In this document: positions 14,914-24,101 of the stretch, in pieces
How the letters are laid out: every line of letters begins with the position of its first letter
How positions within the stretch are numbered: the stretch's first letter is position 1
Source: JAVKFF01 sp040226215
GTDB taxonomy: Bacteria > Pseudomonadota > Alphaproteobacteria > DSM-16000 > Inquilinaceae
Reading direction: 5' to 3'
Assembly (NCBI GenBank): GCA_040226215.1
Contig: JAVKFF010000238.1
Coordinates: forward strand, 1-25,200
DNA: 25,200 bases
The notes under the pieces: model-generated
What the model was told of the DNA's origin: nothing
Seen by the model: only the letters and a program-made list of their open reading frames with translations
Databases searched by the model: none
Program-made: the position numbers and the translations under genes

Positions 14914-16425
14914 ATGTCTCGAACCTTGCGATCCGTCCTTCTCTCAAGCGCCGTCATCGGCGTCTCCGCCCTTTCGGTGGGTGCGGCCGCGCAGGAACTG
15001 CGTGTCGGCGTCTGGGACCTGCCGCCCGGCCAGGGCAACCCGTTCACCGGCCGCAGCGTGCCCAACATCTTCGTCTGGGACGCCGTCTTCGACCCGCTGG
15101 TGCGCATCGGCGAGGACGGGCGCGCGGTACCGGTCCTCGCCACCTCCTGGGAGGCCGTGGAGCCGACCCGCTGGCGCTTCGACCTGGCCTCGGGCGTGTC
15201 CTTCTCCAACGGGGTGGCCTTCGACGCCGAAGCCGTCGTGGCGACCTTCGAGTATCTGATGACCGATGAGGGGCGCGCCTCCTCCGTTGGCTCCGAACTG
15301 CGCAACGTGGTGGGGATCGAGCGGGTCGACGACGACACCGTCGACCTGATCACCTCGGGACCCGACCCGGTGCTGCCCAACCGGCTGGCGCTGGTCTACA
15401 TCATCGAGGGCGGCGCCTGGGCCGAGCTGGGCCCGGACGGCTACGCCCAGGAGCCGGTCGGCACCGGCTCCTTCATCGTCGACTCCTGGGGCGAGGCGGA
15501 GGCCGTGATGGTGGCCAACACCACCTCCTGGCGGGCGCCGGAGATCGGCCGGCTGACCGTGCTGGAACTGCCCGAGCGGCCGGCCCGGCTGCAGGCGCTG
15601 CTGTCCGGCCAGATCGATGTCGGCTTCGGCTTCTCGCCCGACAATATCGGCCAGCTGGAGAGCGCCGGCATGGAGATCGTCGCCACGCCGGCGCCGCAGG
15701 TCATGTCGCTGGCCTTCGCCAACGAGGCGCATCCCGACAGCCCGTTCGCCGACGTGCGGGTGCGCCAGGCGGCCAACCTGGCGGTCAACCGCGAGGCGAT
15801 CGCCGAGGTGCTGCTCGGCGGACTCGGCGCGCCGGCCGGCCAGGCGGGCACGCCGGCCGCCTATGGCTACGACCCGTCGATCCCGCCCTATCCTTACGAT
15901 CCGGAGCGCGCCCGCGCGCTGCTCGACGAGGCCGGCCATGGCGACGGCTTCGACGTGGTGGCCAGTGTCGTCGTCGGCTCCTTCCCGGCCGACAGCGAGA
16001 TCTACCAGCAGGCGGCCATCGATCTCGCGCAGGTCGGCATCAATGTCGAGCTGCAGCAGATCCGCTTCCCGGAATGGCTCGAATACTTCCTCAACAATAC
16101 CTGGCCCGGCGAGCTGTTCGGCTCATCCTGGAACACCGCGCCCTACATGGACTCCATCCGGCCCTACACCTACATGACCTGCATGAAGGCGACCCCGCAC
16201 TTCTGCGAGGAGTCGATGACGCCCTATGTCGAGGCGACGTTCGAGGAGTTCGATCCCGAGGCGCGGGCCGCGTTGCTGCATGAGCTGCATGCCTATACCA
16301 ACGAGGTGCTGCCCTCGATCTGGCTGGTCGAGCAGATCGACGTCACCGCCATGGCGCCGGAGGTCGAAGGCCTCGCCTATGTCAACCGCACGATCTACTA
16401 CGAGGACGTGACGGTCGGCGAGTAG
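14914..16425 (+). CDS. ABC transporter substrate-binding protein, peptide/opine type (SBP_bac_5)
   Basis: This encodes a 503-residue periplasmic binding protein. The ATG at 14914 has GGGAG 8 bp upstream and opens a clear Sec signal peptide (MSRTLRSVLLSSAVIGVSAL, cut likely near AAAQ at 24-27). No lipobox cysteine is present, so the mature protein should be soluble. Family features are NPFTGRSVPNIFVWDAVFDP, RWRFDLASGVSFSNGVAFDA, VGTGSFIVDSW and FADVRVRQAANLAVNREAI. It delivers a peptide-, opine- or nickel-chelate-like ligand to the importer. Two cysteines close together in YMTCMKATPHFCEESM (about 426-435) may form a disulfide. The matching permeases and ATPases lie 2.8 kb downstream beyond an opposite-strand module, and the shared operator links the two parts. 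Confidence 0.88.
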   Translation: MSRTLRSVLLSSAVIGVSALSVGAAAQELRVGVWDLPPGQGNPFTGRSVPNIFVWDAVFDPLVRIGEDGRAVPVLATSWEAVEPTRWRFDLASGVSFSNGVAFDAEAVVATFEYLMTDEGRASSVGSELRNVVGIERVDDDTVDLITSGPDPVLPNRLALVYIIEGGAWAELGPDGYAQEPVGTGSFIVDSWGEAEAVMVANTTSWRAPEIGRLTVLELPERPARLQALLSGQIDVGFGFSPDNIGQLESAGMEIVATPAPQVMSLAFANEAHPDSPFADVRVRQAANLAVNREAIAEVLLGGLGAPAGQAGTPAAYGYDPSIPPYPYDPERARALLDEAGHGDGFDVVASVVVGSFPADSEIYQQAAIDLAQVGINVELQQIRFPEWLEYFLNNTWPGELFGSSWNTAPYMDSIRPYTYMTCMKATPHFCEESMTPYVEATFEEFDPEARAALLHELHAYTNEVLPSIWLVEQIDVTAMAPEVEGLAYVNRTIYYEDVTVGE

Positions 16426-16447
16426 GGCACCAAGCGCTGGAGAAGAC

Positions 16448-16593
16448 GGGCCACCGGTCCCGGGTCTGCGAAGCGGCACGTCGCGCCGCATCGCGCCCGG
16501 GACGACAGCGAAATTGTTGTTTAATGACCTGATCGTCGTACCGTACGCAGCGCAGCACGAAGTGATGCGCTGCAGACCCGGGACCGGCCGCCC
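16448..16593. repeat. Composite inverted repeat 1 (paired REP-like units)
   Basis: The outer arms 16448-16469 and 16572-16593 pair over 22 positions with two mismatches; 16 bp (16454-16469 with 16572-16587) are perfect. The element consists of two 53-bp units (16454-16506 and, inverted, 16535-16587) facing each other across a 28-nt AT-richer core. Each unit has its own internal hairpin; in the right unit GCAGCGCA at 16547-16554 pairs with 16566-16573. It could also act as a terminator for the binding-protein gene. Confidence 0.75.
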
Positions 16594-16631
16594 ACAAGGC
16601 ACCGCCCTAAATCCGGCGCCGCGTCCTGGCC

Positions 16632-16750
16632 GCGCGAGGCCCCGCATCTCCGCTGCGCTCCGAGTGGGACGACGGTGGTTGGATTTGGGATTGAAACTAG
16701 ATTTCGTCGTTCCGCACGCAGGCGTAAGCCGGAGATGCGGAACCTCGCGC
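16632..16750. repeat. Composite inverted repeat 2 (paired REP-like units)
   Basis: The arms 16632-16652 and 16730-16750 pair over 21 positions except for one two-base mismatch (CC against AA). Like repeat 1 it has two inverted units (16633-16674 and 16705-16749) around a 30-nt AT-richer core, with ACGACG/CGTCGT at the inner unit ends. It lies 38 bp from repeat 1 in the same non-coding spacer. Confidence 0.75.
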
Positions 16751-16771
16751 CCGTCGTCTCCTGACCCGTCG

Positions 16772-16789
16772 GCCCCGCCGAAGCGGGGC
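16772..16789 (-). terminator. UUCG-tetraloop terminator of the - strand methyltransferase module
   Basis: On the - strand the sequence GCCCCGCTTCGGCGGGGC forms a 7-bp GC stem closed by a C(UUCG)G tetraloop, among the most stable RNA hairpins known. It starts 11 bp after the stop codon of the small helical protein gene. No T-run follows. Confidence 0.6.
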
Positions 16790-16800
16790 GATGCCGAGGC

Positions 16801-17061
16801 TCAGCTCCCCGCGTCGAGCCGGGCGATCAGGGCGGCGGTGTCGGCCTGCAGCGCGGCGAGGTCGCGGGCCGCTGACGGGTCCGCGCCGTCGAGGCGCGCC
16901 TCCAGGGCCGCGAGGCGGGCGCGGATCTCGGCGATCTCGGCCACCAGATTGTGCACCATGGCCGCCAGCCGGTCGTCGTCGGCCGCGCCCAGCAGCCTGG
17001 CCGTCGCCAGGGGATGGGATGCCGTGCTCTCGGCCATGCCAGGCCCTCCTCGTTCGGTCAT
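16801..17061 (-). CDS. Small helical protein paired with methyltransferase 1
   Basis: This encodes an 86-residue protein that I do not recognise. The ATG at 17061 is 3 bp after the methyltransferase stop, with AAGGG upstream, so the two are surely co-translated. Residues 30-58 (RLAAMVHNLVAEIAEIRARL and on) form an amphipathic helix with heptad leucines, and 66-84 a second, consistent with a short coiled coil or helical hairpin. The segment 30-57 aligns without gaps with residues 19-46 of the small protein at 24098-24430 (12 of 28 identical), which also follows a methyltransferase paralogue. A partner or assembly role for the enzyme is the simplest inference. There is no signal peptide or membrane segment. 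Confidence 0.7.
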   Translation of the reverse strand: MTERGGPGMAESTASHPLATARLLGAADDDRLAAMVHNLVAEIAEIRARLAALEARLDGADPSAARDLAALQADTAALIARLDAGS

Positions 17062-17064
17062 GCG

Positions 17065-18162
17065 TCAGCCCTTGCGCGCGATCATCATACCCCAGGGCGT
17101 CGCCCAGCGCCGCGGGTCGGCATCGGCCGCTGGGTCGGCGCCGGGCGGATGCCAGGGCCTGAGTTCCGCCTCCGCGAAGCCGGCCTGACGCGCCATCCGC
17201 GGCAGGTCGAGATGGCGGAAGGGCTCCCAGTACGGCTCGTCGATCAGCTGGCTGTACCAGGCGAGCAGCACATCGCGGAACGGGTCGCCCAGCAGACGGT
17301 TCTCCAAGGTGACGAACAGGCCGCCCGGCTTCAGCACGCGGGCCGCCTCGCGGAAGCTGCCGGCGATGGCCGCCTCCGGCATCTCGTGCAGCACCATGGT
17401 GCAGGTCACGAGGTCGGCGCTGCCATCGGCCTCGGGCAGGGCCTCGATCGCCGCCTGGCGCCAGTGGATGGCGAGGCCGCGCTCTGTCGCCATGCGGCGG
17501 CCGAGACGCAGGCAGGGTTCCGCCACGTCGAGGCCGATCACCTCCGCCTCCGGCCAGGCGCGGGCGAGCGAGAAGGTGGTCTTGCCGAAGCCGCAGCCGA
17601 GATCGAGCACGCGGGCGGGCGGTACCTGGAGGCCGAGGTCGGCGACGAACTTGTCGTGCAGCTGGAAATCGGTGTTGCGGCCGACATGGACGAGACGCGC
17701 GCCCAGCAGGTAGACCGCCGCCCCCGCGGCGTCGCGCCAGATGCCGCCCGCCTGGCGGTGGAAATCGAAGAGATAGTAGCCCGGATAGGCGAGGCCGGGA
17801 TCGGCCTCCAGACTGCCGAGGTCGTCGGGACGCGGGGCCAGTGCCGCCTCGATCGCCGGCAGGCGTTCGGCGACGATGCGGTCGCAGGCGGCCCAGGTCA
17901 TTTCCTGGATGTGGCGATGCAGCCACTGGAAATAGGGCGCCGTGGGCAGCGCCTGGACGACCGGAAAAGCCTCCTCCTGGGACGCGGGTGGCGCGTCGCC
18001 CGTCGCGACCTCGTATTCCCGGCGCAGGCGCGCGAACAATGGCCCCATCCAGTACCGGCGCAGGCCGAGGATGGTGGCCACGGTCGGCAGGGCCGCATCC
18101 GGCCAGTCGAGCAGCCGGTCGATGGTGTCGGCGGGGCGGGCGCTGTCGAGGCTGGTGTCCAC
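17065..18162 (-). CDS. Class I SAM-dependent methyltransferase 1
   Basis: This encodes a 365-residue enzyme. I chose the GTG at 18162, which has GAGGA about 9 bp upstream; an extension to 18348 would run through the promoter region. The Rossmann methyltransferase domain begins with motif I VLDLGCGFGKTTFSLA (about 185-200), then AEVIGLDVAEPCLRLG with the acidic residue that binds the SAM ribose. Motif IV is LVTCTMVLHEMPE and a later strand is LKPGGLFVTLEN. About 180 residues precede it, including AGGIWRDAAGAAVYLLGARL, a conserved N-terminal domain shared with the second enzyme at 23040-24101. The two align over most of their length. The methyl acceptor is unknown; a small imported metabolite is a fair guess from the neighbouring ABC importer. 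Divergent from the VOC/permease run. Confidence 0.85.
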   Translation of the reverse strand: MDTSLDSARPADTIDRLLDWPDAALPTVATILGLRRYWMGPLFARLRREYEVATGDAPPASQEEAFPVVQALPTAPYFQWLHRHIQEMTWAACDRIVAERLPAIEAALAPRPDDLGSLEADPGLAYPGYYLFDFHRQAGGIWRDAAGAAVYLLGARLVHVGRNTDFQLHDKFVADLGLQVPPARVLDLGCGFGKTTFSLARAWPEAEVIGLDVAEPCLRLGRRMATERGLAIHWRQAAIEALPEADGSADLVTCTMVLHEMPEAAIAGSFREAARVLKPGGLFVTLENRLLGDPFRDVLLAWYSQLIDEPYWEPFRHLDLPRMARQAGFAEAELRPWHPPGADPAADADPRRWATPWGMMIARKG

Positions 18163-18230
18163 GAATGTCGTCCTCGGCTGGGGCAAGGGATGATATTTCC
18201 GCCCGCAGGCGGGCAAAGCCGTTGCCAGAA

Positions 18231-18250
18231 TTGTTCTACAGATAATACAT
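18231..18250. promoter_or_regulatory. Near-palindromic operator, site 2
   Basis: The + strand sequence TTGTTCTACAGATAATACAT, read on the - strand, matches site 1 (14843-14862) at 16 of 20 positions, keeping TGTATTATC and AACAA. It lies in the divergent region between methyltransferase 1 and the VOC/ABC/methyltransferase 2 run, 60 bp before the ATG at 18311 and 68 bp from the GTG at 18162. A possible -35, TTGCCA, sits at 18222-18227. The same regulator is predicted to bind both sites. Confidence 0.65.
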
Positions 18251-18310
18251 TTGACCCATGCACCGCAAACCCGCCATGCACCCTGTCCTCGCCCGACTAT
18301 CGATTTCTCG

Positions 18311-19198
18311 ATGAGCGCGCGGCTCGGTCCCATCCTCTTCGCCACCATCGCCTGCCGCGATCTCGACCGCTCGCTCGCCGCCTACCGGTCGCTGCTTGGC
18401 TGGCCGATATGTTGCGACGGCACGATCTCCGGCACCCTTGCCGACCTCTGGCGTTGCCCTGCCTTGGCTGGCGCCCGCTGGGCCCTGCTGGCACCTGGGG
18501 AAACGGTGACCGGTGGAATCAGGTTCATCGAGGTTGGCGCGGCGCCGCCGCCGGCACCCCTGACGACGACGGGCTGGGCGGCGGCGGAGCTCAGCTGCGA
18601 CGACCTCGACGGGCTCGTTGCGGCGGCGCCGAAGGCGGGCTTCCGCGTTCTGGGCGCGCCGGCGCCGCTCGGCTCCAACCCGGCGATCCGCGCCATGCAG
18701 CTTGCCGGACCGGATGGCGAGGTGCTCTACCTGACCGACATCCGCGCCTATGCCGGCACGCTCGACCTCTACCGTGCCGGGCGCACGGCCGACCGGGTCT
18801 TCATCGCCGTGCTGGCCGCGACCGATATTGAGGCGGCGCGCGGCTTCTACGAGGACCGGTACGCGGCCCCCCGCATTTCCGACCGGGAGGTCGCCGTGCC
18901 AGTGCTGCGGACGGCGCACGGCCTCGCCGATTCGGTGTTGCAGCGGATTTCCAGCCTGCAGCTCGCCGGGTCCTGCCTGATCGAATGCGACGGCTATCCG
19001 GCCGCGGCACCGCCACGCGGCATGGCGCGCGGCCTGCCCCTGGGCGTCGCCATGATCACCATGGCGGGCCTGGCCGGCGCGGCGGGACTCGAGGTTCACG
19101 ACGCACCCTATGGCGGTGCCGCCGCAATGCTGGAGACCGGAGCGGCCGGCGAGTGGCTGGAGATCGTCGAGCACGCGCTTCCGGCGATGGTCCCATGA
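18311..19198 (+). CDS. VOC-like two-module protein
   Basis: This encodes a 295-residue protein with two VOC-type modules. The first (about 5-140) starts LFATIACRDLDRSLAAYRSL and ends GPDGEVLYLTDI. The second (from about 160) starts VFIAVLAATDIEAARGFYED and ends EWLEIVEHA. The first-strand metal histidine expected in active VOC enzymes is not evident in either half (ATIAC, AVLAA), so it may bind or carry a ligand rather than catalyse. The ATG at 18311 is the best start, though no clear ribosome-binding site precedes it; a TTG at 18251 would add 20 residues. It is the first gene of the long + strand run and overlaps the permease start by ATGA. Its job is unknown, but it is tied to the importer by position. 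Confidence 0.72.
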   Translation: MSARLGPILFATIACRDLDRSLAAYRSLLGWPICCDGTISGTLADLWRCPALAGARWALLAPGETVTGGIRFIEVGAAPPPAPLTTTGWAAAELSCDDLDGLVAAAPKAGFRVLGAPAPLGSNPAIRAMQLAGPDGEVLYLTDIRAYAGTLDLYRAGRTADRVFIAVLAATDIEAARGFYEDRYAAPRISDREVAVPVLRTAHGLADSVLQRISSLQLAGSCLIECDGYPAAAPPRGMARGLPLGVAMITMAGLAGAAGLEVHDAPYGGAAAMLETGAAGEWLEIVEHALPAMVP

Positions 19199-20136
19199 GC
19201 CGCTGGCGCGCCGTCGGCGACGTGCTGCTGCGCCGTGCGGTGGAGCTCGCCATACTGCTGTTCGCGATCTCCACCCTGCTGTTCTTCCTGCTGCGCCTGT
19301 CCGGCGATCCGGCCGCGGTGCTGGCCGGGGAGGAGGCGGACCCGGCGACAGTGGCGCTGATCGCCGAGCGCTACGGCCTCGACCGTCCGCTGATCGTGCA
19401 GTACCTGCAATACCTCGCCTCGACCCTGTTGCTGGACTTCGGCGAGAGTCTGCGCGGCGGGCTGCCGGCGATATGGATGGTGCTCGACCGGCTGGGCAGC
19501 ACGCTGCTGCTCTCCTTCCTGGCGCTCGCCACCACTATCGCCATCGCAGTGCCGCTCGGCGCCTGGCTCGGCATGCGGCCGGACGCGGCTGAGCGCAAGG
19601 TGGTCAATGGCGGCGTCTACGTCATGCAGGGCATCCCGGGCTACATCGTCGGGCTGATCCTGATCCAGGTCTTCGTCGTCGAGCTGCGCTGGCTGACCTC
19701 CATCGGCATTTCGAGCTGGACGAGCTGGATCCTGCCCTCGCTGACGCTGGCCTCCTTCCTGGTGCCGAAGATGGTGCGGGTGCTGGCCGCCAACGTCTCG
19801 GAGGCCCTGCGCGAGGACTATATCCGCACTGCCCGGGCTTGCGGCGCGACCGAGCGGGAAATCCTCTGGCGTCATGCCGTCCCCAACGCGCTGCTCGGCG
19901 CCACAGCTCTGATCGGCACCCAGTTCGCCTTCCTGATGTCGGGCGCGCTGGTCACCGAGTGGATCTTCTCCTGGCCCGGCTTCGGGGCGCTGCTGATCGA
20001 ATCCGTCGACCGGCTCGACTTCCCTGTCGTCCAGGCCGCCGTGTTCGTGATCGCCTTCCTGGTCTTTGCGGTGAACGCGGTGACGGACGTGGCTTTCCGG
20101 CTGATCGACCCGCGCCTCAGGGAGCAGCGGCCATGA
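19195..20136 (+). CDS. Peptide/opine-type ABC transporter permease 1 (DppB/OppB-like)
   Basis: This encodes a 313-residue inner-membrane permease with about six membrane segments. The N-terminus fits the DppB/OppB/NikB class: LLRRAVELAILLFAISTLLF, then RLSGDPAAVLAGEEADPATV and ERYGLDRPLIVQYLQYLAS. The cytoplasmic coupling motif that contacts the ATPases is EALREDYIRTARACGATERE with HAVPNAL (about 204-230), the EAA loop. The closing part has TEWIFSWPGFGALLIESVDR, also typical. It pairs with permease 2 to form the channel. Start and stop overlap its neighbours by ATGA on both sides, giving coupled translation. Confidence 0.9.
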   Translation: MSRWRAVGDVLLRRAVELAILLFAISTLLFFLLRLSGDPAAVLAGEEADPATVALIAERYGLDRPLIVQYLQYLASTLLLDFGESLRGGLPAIWMVLDRLGSTLLLSFLALATTIAIAVPLGAWLGMRPDAAERKVVNGGVYVMQGIPGYIVGLILIQVFVVELRWLTSIGISSWTSWILPSLTLASFLVPKMVRVLAANVSEALREDYIRTARACGATEREILWRHAVPNALLGATALIGTQFAFLMSGALVTEWIFSWPGFGALLIESVDRLDFPVVQAAVFVIAFLVFAVNAVTDVAFRLIDPRLREQRP

Positions 20137-21020
20137 CCGTCGGCACGCCGGCACGCCCGCGGGGTCTGTCGCTGCGGCGCCTGCGCTTCTGGCGCGAAGG
20201 CGGATCGGGGCGCTGGATGCTGCTGGCGGGGCTCGCGGTCGTCCTCCTGCTCGCCATCGCCACCGCCGCGTCGCTGCTGGCACCGCCGCCGGGCGCCTTC
20301 GCCGGCAGCCTGATGGAACGCTGGAAGGCGCCGCTCGAGGCCGGCTACCTGCTCGGCACCGACCAGCTTGGCCGGCCGCTGCTTGCCCGCGTGCTGGCCG
20401 GCATGCCCTGGTCGCTCGGCATCGCGCTGACGGCGGCCCTGATCTCGGTGGGGCTCGGCACCCTGGCCGGCCTCGTCGCGGCGTGGGTGCCGGGCTTCAC
20501 CCGCCGGGCGATCCTGCGGCTGGTCGACACCGTCATCGCCTTTCCCTCGCTGGTCATCGCGGTGACCGTGATCGCCGTGCTCGGCCGCGGCTTCTGGCCG
20601 CTGGCGCTGACGCTCGGCCTCGCCACCTGGCCGATCGCGGCGCGCGTGGTCTATGCCGAGGCGATGAGCGTCGCCCGGCGCGACTACGTGCTCGCAGCCC
20701 AGCTCGCCGGGGTCGGCGGCACCACCATCCTCGTCACCCACGTGCTGCCGGCCCTCCGGCCGACCCTGCTGGTCATGCTGGCCTTCACCTTCGCCGACAT
20801 GCTGATCGCCGAGAGCGCGCTCTCCTTCCTCGGCCTCGGCGTGCCGCTGACCGCGCCCTCCTGGGGCAACATGCTGTCGGAGAGCCGGGAATACCTGGTG
20901 GAGGCGCCGTGGATGATGCTGGTGCCGGCGGGCGCCATCGTGCTGGCGGTGGTCGCGCTCAACCTGGTCGGCGACGGGGTGGCGGCGATCTCCCGGCGCC
21001 GGGCGCGGGACCTGGCATGA
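20133..21020 (+). CDS. Peptide/opine-type ABC transporter permease 2 (DppC/OppC-like)
   Basis: This encodes a 295-residue inner-membrane permease of the DppC/OppC/NikC class. A first membrane helix (MLLAGLAVVLLLAIATAAS) is followed by the hallmark YLLGTDQLGRPLLARVLAGM, then SLGIALTAALISVGLGTLAG. The EAA coupling loop is EAMSVARRDYVLAAQLAGVG with HVLPALRPTL. The C-terminal hallmark SFLGLGVPLTAPSWGNMLSE is also present. The shortened linker before GTDQLGR is usual for small-ligand importers of this class. It heterodimerises with permease 1; both flanks are ATGA overlaps. Confidence 0.9.
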   Translation: MTVGTPARPRGLSLRRLRFWREGGSGRWMLLAGLAVVLLLAIATAASLLAPPPGAFAGSLMERWKAPLEAGYLLGTDQLGRPLLARVLAGMPWSLGIALTAALISVGLGTLAGLVAAWVPGFTRRAILRLVDTVIAFPSLVIAVTVIAVLGRGFWPLALTLGLATWPIAARVVYAEAMSVARRDYVLAAQLAGVGGTTILVTHVLPALRPTLLVMLAFTFADMLIAESALSFLGLGVPLTAPSWGNMLSESREYLVEAPWMMLVPAGAIVLAVVALNLVGDGVAAISRRRARDLA

Positions 21021-22017
21021 GCGGGGCCACCACCGACACCGTCCTCGCCATCGAGGATTTGCGCATCGGTTTTCCGCTGGCCGATGGCGGCGTTTTCAAC
21101 GCCGTCGACGGCGTCTCCCTGGCCATTGCCCGCGGCGAGATCCTGGGACTGGTCGGCGAATCCGGGTCGGGCAAGTCTATGCTGGCGCTGGCCACGCTGG
21201 GCCTCGTGCCGCGGCCGGGCCGCGTCGTCGGCGGCCGGATCGCCGTCCTGGGCGAGCCGGTGACCGGGGCACCGGAGAAGCGGCTCAGGGCCCTGCGCGG
21301 CGGGCGCCTCGGCATGGTCTTCCAGGACCCGATGACCGGTCTCAACCCGGTGCGCAGCGTCGGCTCGATCCTCTCGGAATCGATCCGCCGGCATCAGGGC
21401 CTGGACAAGGCCGAGGCGCTGGACCTCGCCGAGGCGGCGCTGAAGGCGGTCGGCATCCCCGCTCCACGGGCGCGGCTGGCGGCCTATCCGCACCAGTTGT
21501 CGGGCGGCCTGCGCCAGCGCGTGATGATCGCCCTCGCCCTCGTCAACAACCCGGCGGTGATCGTCGCCGACGAGCCGACCACGGCGCTCGACGCCACCAT
21601 CCAGGCGCAGATCCTCGACCTCTTGCGCACCCGGCTCAGCCGTGCCGGCGGCCTCCTGATCACCCACGACCTCGGCGTGGCGGCGGAGATCTGCGACCGC
21701 ATCGCGGTGATCTATCACGGGCGGCTGGTGGAGACCGGTCCGGCGGCCGAGGTGCTGTCGCGGCCGGTCCATCCCTACACCGCCGGGCTGATCGCCGCCG
21801 CACCCCGCTTCGACCGCGCCCGACCGCGCCTCAACCCGATCCCCGGCCAGCCGCCGGGACCCGTCGCGGAACGTGCCGGATGCTCGTTCCGTCCGCGCTG
21901 CGCCCATGCCGGTGAAGCATGCGGCCAGGCGCCGGCGCTGGAACCGGTCGGCGGTGCCGCCGAGCACCGCGCCGCCTGCTGGAACCCGCTCTTTAGGCCG
22001 GTCCGGGAGGTGCGGAC

Positions 22018-22021
<4 letters not shown>
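21017..22021 (+). CDS. ABC transporter ATP-binding protein 1 (DppD/OppD-like)
   Basis: This encodes a 334-residue ATPase. The nucleotide-binding set is complete: Walker A GESGSGKS (47-54), Q-loop VFQDP (Q103), signature LSGGLRQR (161-168), Walker B VIVADE (181-186) and the switch histidine H217 in LLITHDL. The C-terminal oligopeptide extension carries cysteines (CSFRPRCAHAGEACGQAP then CW), the Opp/Dpp pattern that in related ATPases holds an iron-sulfur cluster. It powers import together with ATPase 2. ATGA overlaps link it to both neighbours. Confidence 0.92.
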
Positions 22022-23039
<1,018 letters not shown>

Positions 23040-23043
<4 letters not shown>

Positions 23044-24101
23044 CTGAGCCATCCCTGACCCTCGACGAGCGCGGCGACATCGTCTTCGTGCTGGCCCTGC
23101 GCCGGCGCTGGGCCGACCGCCTCTACCCGGCGCTGCGGGAGGAATACGACGCAGCCGTGGGCGACGCGCCGCCGGACGACCGCAAGGCGGCGACGCCCGT
23201 CGTGCACGACCTGCCGCGCTATCGCTGGTTCGCCTGGATGGAGCGCGGCGCCCAGAAGCAGATGTGGCGCGCCGTCTCCGACGCCGTCGCGGACTGGCCG
23301 GCGATCGAGACGCCGGCGGCGCCGAGGGGCTCGCTCGAGCTCGACCCCGATTTCCGAGCGCCCGACTGGTACACCGACTGGGACATCCACGTGCAGCCGG
23401 GCGGCATCTGGCGGGCCGACCACAACGCCCAGGTCTACGCGCTCGGCGCCAAGCTGGTGATGATGGGGGAGAACGACGATTACGGCTTCCACCGCCTGTT
23501 CACCCGCGACTGCCTCGCCGCCTTCCAGACGCCGCCGCTCCGCGTGATCGATCTCGGCTGCGGCTTCGGCAAGTCGACCTGGCCGTTCCGCCAGGCCCTG
23601 CCGGAGGCCGAGGTGATCGGCGTCGACCTCGCCGCGCCCTGCCTCAGGCTGGCGCATGCCAAGTCCGAGGCGCTGGGTCTCGCTGTCCGCTACATCCAGG
23701 CCGATGCGTGCCAGACCGGGCTGGAAGCGGGATCGGCCGGGCTGGTGACCGCCACCATGGTGATCCACGAGCTGCCGCAACCGGCCCTGAAGGCTTTCTT
23801 CGCCGAGGCGGCGCGGCTGCTGGCGCCGGGCGGCAGGCTCCGGGTGCTCGACTTCCAGTTCACCGGCGAGCCCTTCCGCGACCTCGCCATGCTGGAGCAT
23901 GGGGCGCGCAACAACGAGCCCTTCATGCCCGGCATGATGGCGGCCGACACCGCCGGCATGGCGCGGGATGCGGGCTTCGCCGAGGCGCGCTGGGTCGCCT
24001 TCGACGAGCGCGGCGGCGGCCGGCAGGAGAGCCTCGCCTGGCCGAAGCGCGCGGAGTGGCACTTCCCCTGGGCCGTGCTGGAAGCGGAGATGGGGACATG
24101 A
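23040..24101 (+). CDS. Class I SAM-dependent methyltransferase 2 (paralogue of methyltransferase 1)
   Basis: This encodes a 353-residue enzyme. The start at 23040 is supported by GGGAG upstream and the ATGA overlap with the ATPase stop. Motif I is VIDLGCGFGKSTWPF (169-183), followed by AEVIGVDLAAPCLRLAHAKS with the ribose-binding aspartate (D196). Motif IV is LVTATMVIHELPQ, then LLAPGGRLRVLDFQF. The N-terminal 160 residues contain DIHVQPGGIWRADHNAQVYA, the counterpart of the AGGIWRD region of methyltransferase 1, and both open with ALRRxW and a GDAPP motif. The pair therefore arose by duplication with divergence. The acceptor is unknown, and co-translation with an importer suggests methylation of an imported or exported small molecule. 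It overlaps the next gene by ATGA. Confidence 0.87.

Noticed and set aside
16448..16750. CRISPR array or insertion sequence remnant
   Set aside because: The repeats are two inverted pairs, not regularly spaced direct repeats, and no transposase fragment is present.
18251..18310. Upstream TTG start for the VOC-like protein
   Set aside because: The extension lies directly after the operator and does not look like part of a VOC fold; the ATG at 18311 begins right before the first strand.
16951..18831. Long + strand open frame opposite methyltransferase 1 and over the VOC-like gene
   Set aside because: It conflicts with a methyltransferase having complete SAM motifs and crosses a promoter region; the translation is low-complexity.
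20684..21967. Long - strand open frame opposite permease 2 and ATPase 1
   Set aside because: Both + strand genes have complete family motifs; this frame has none.
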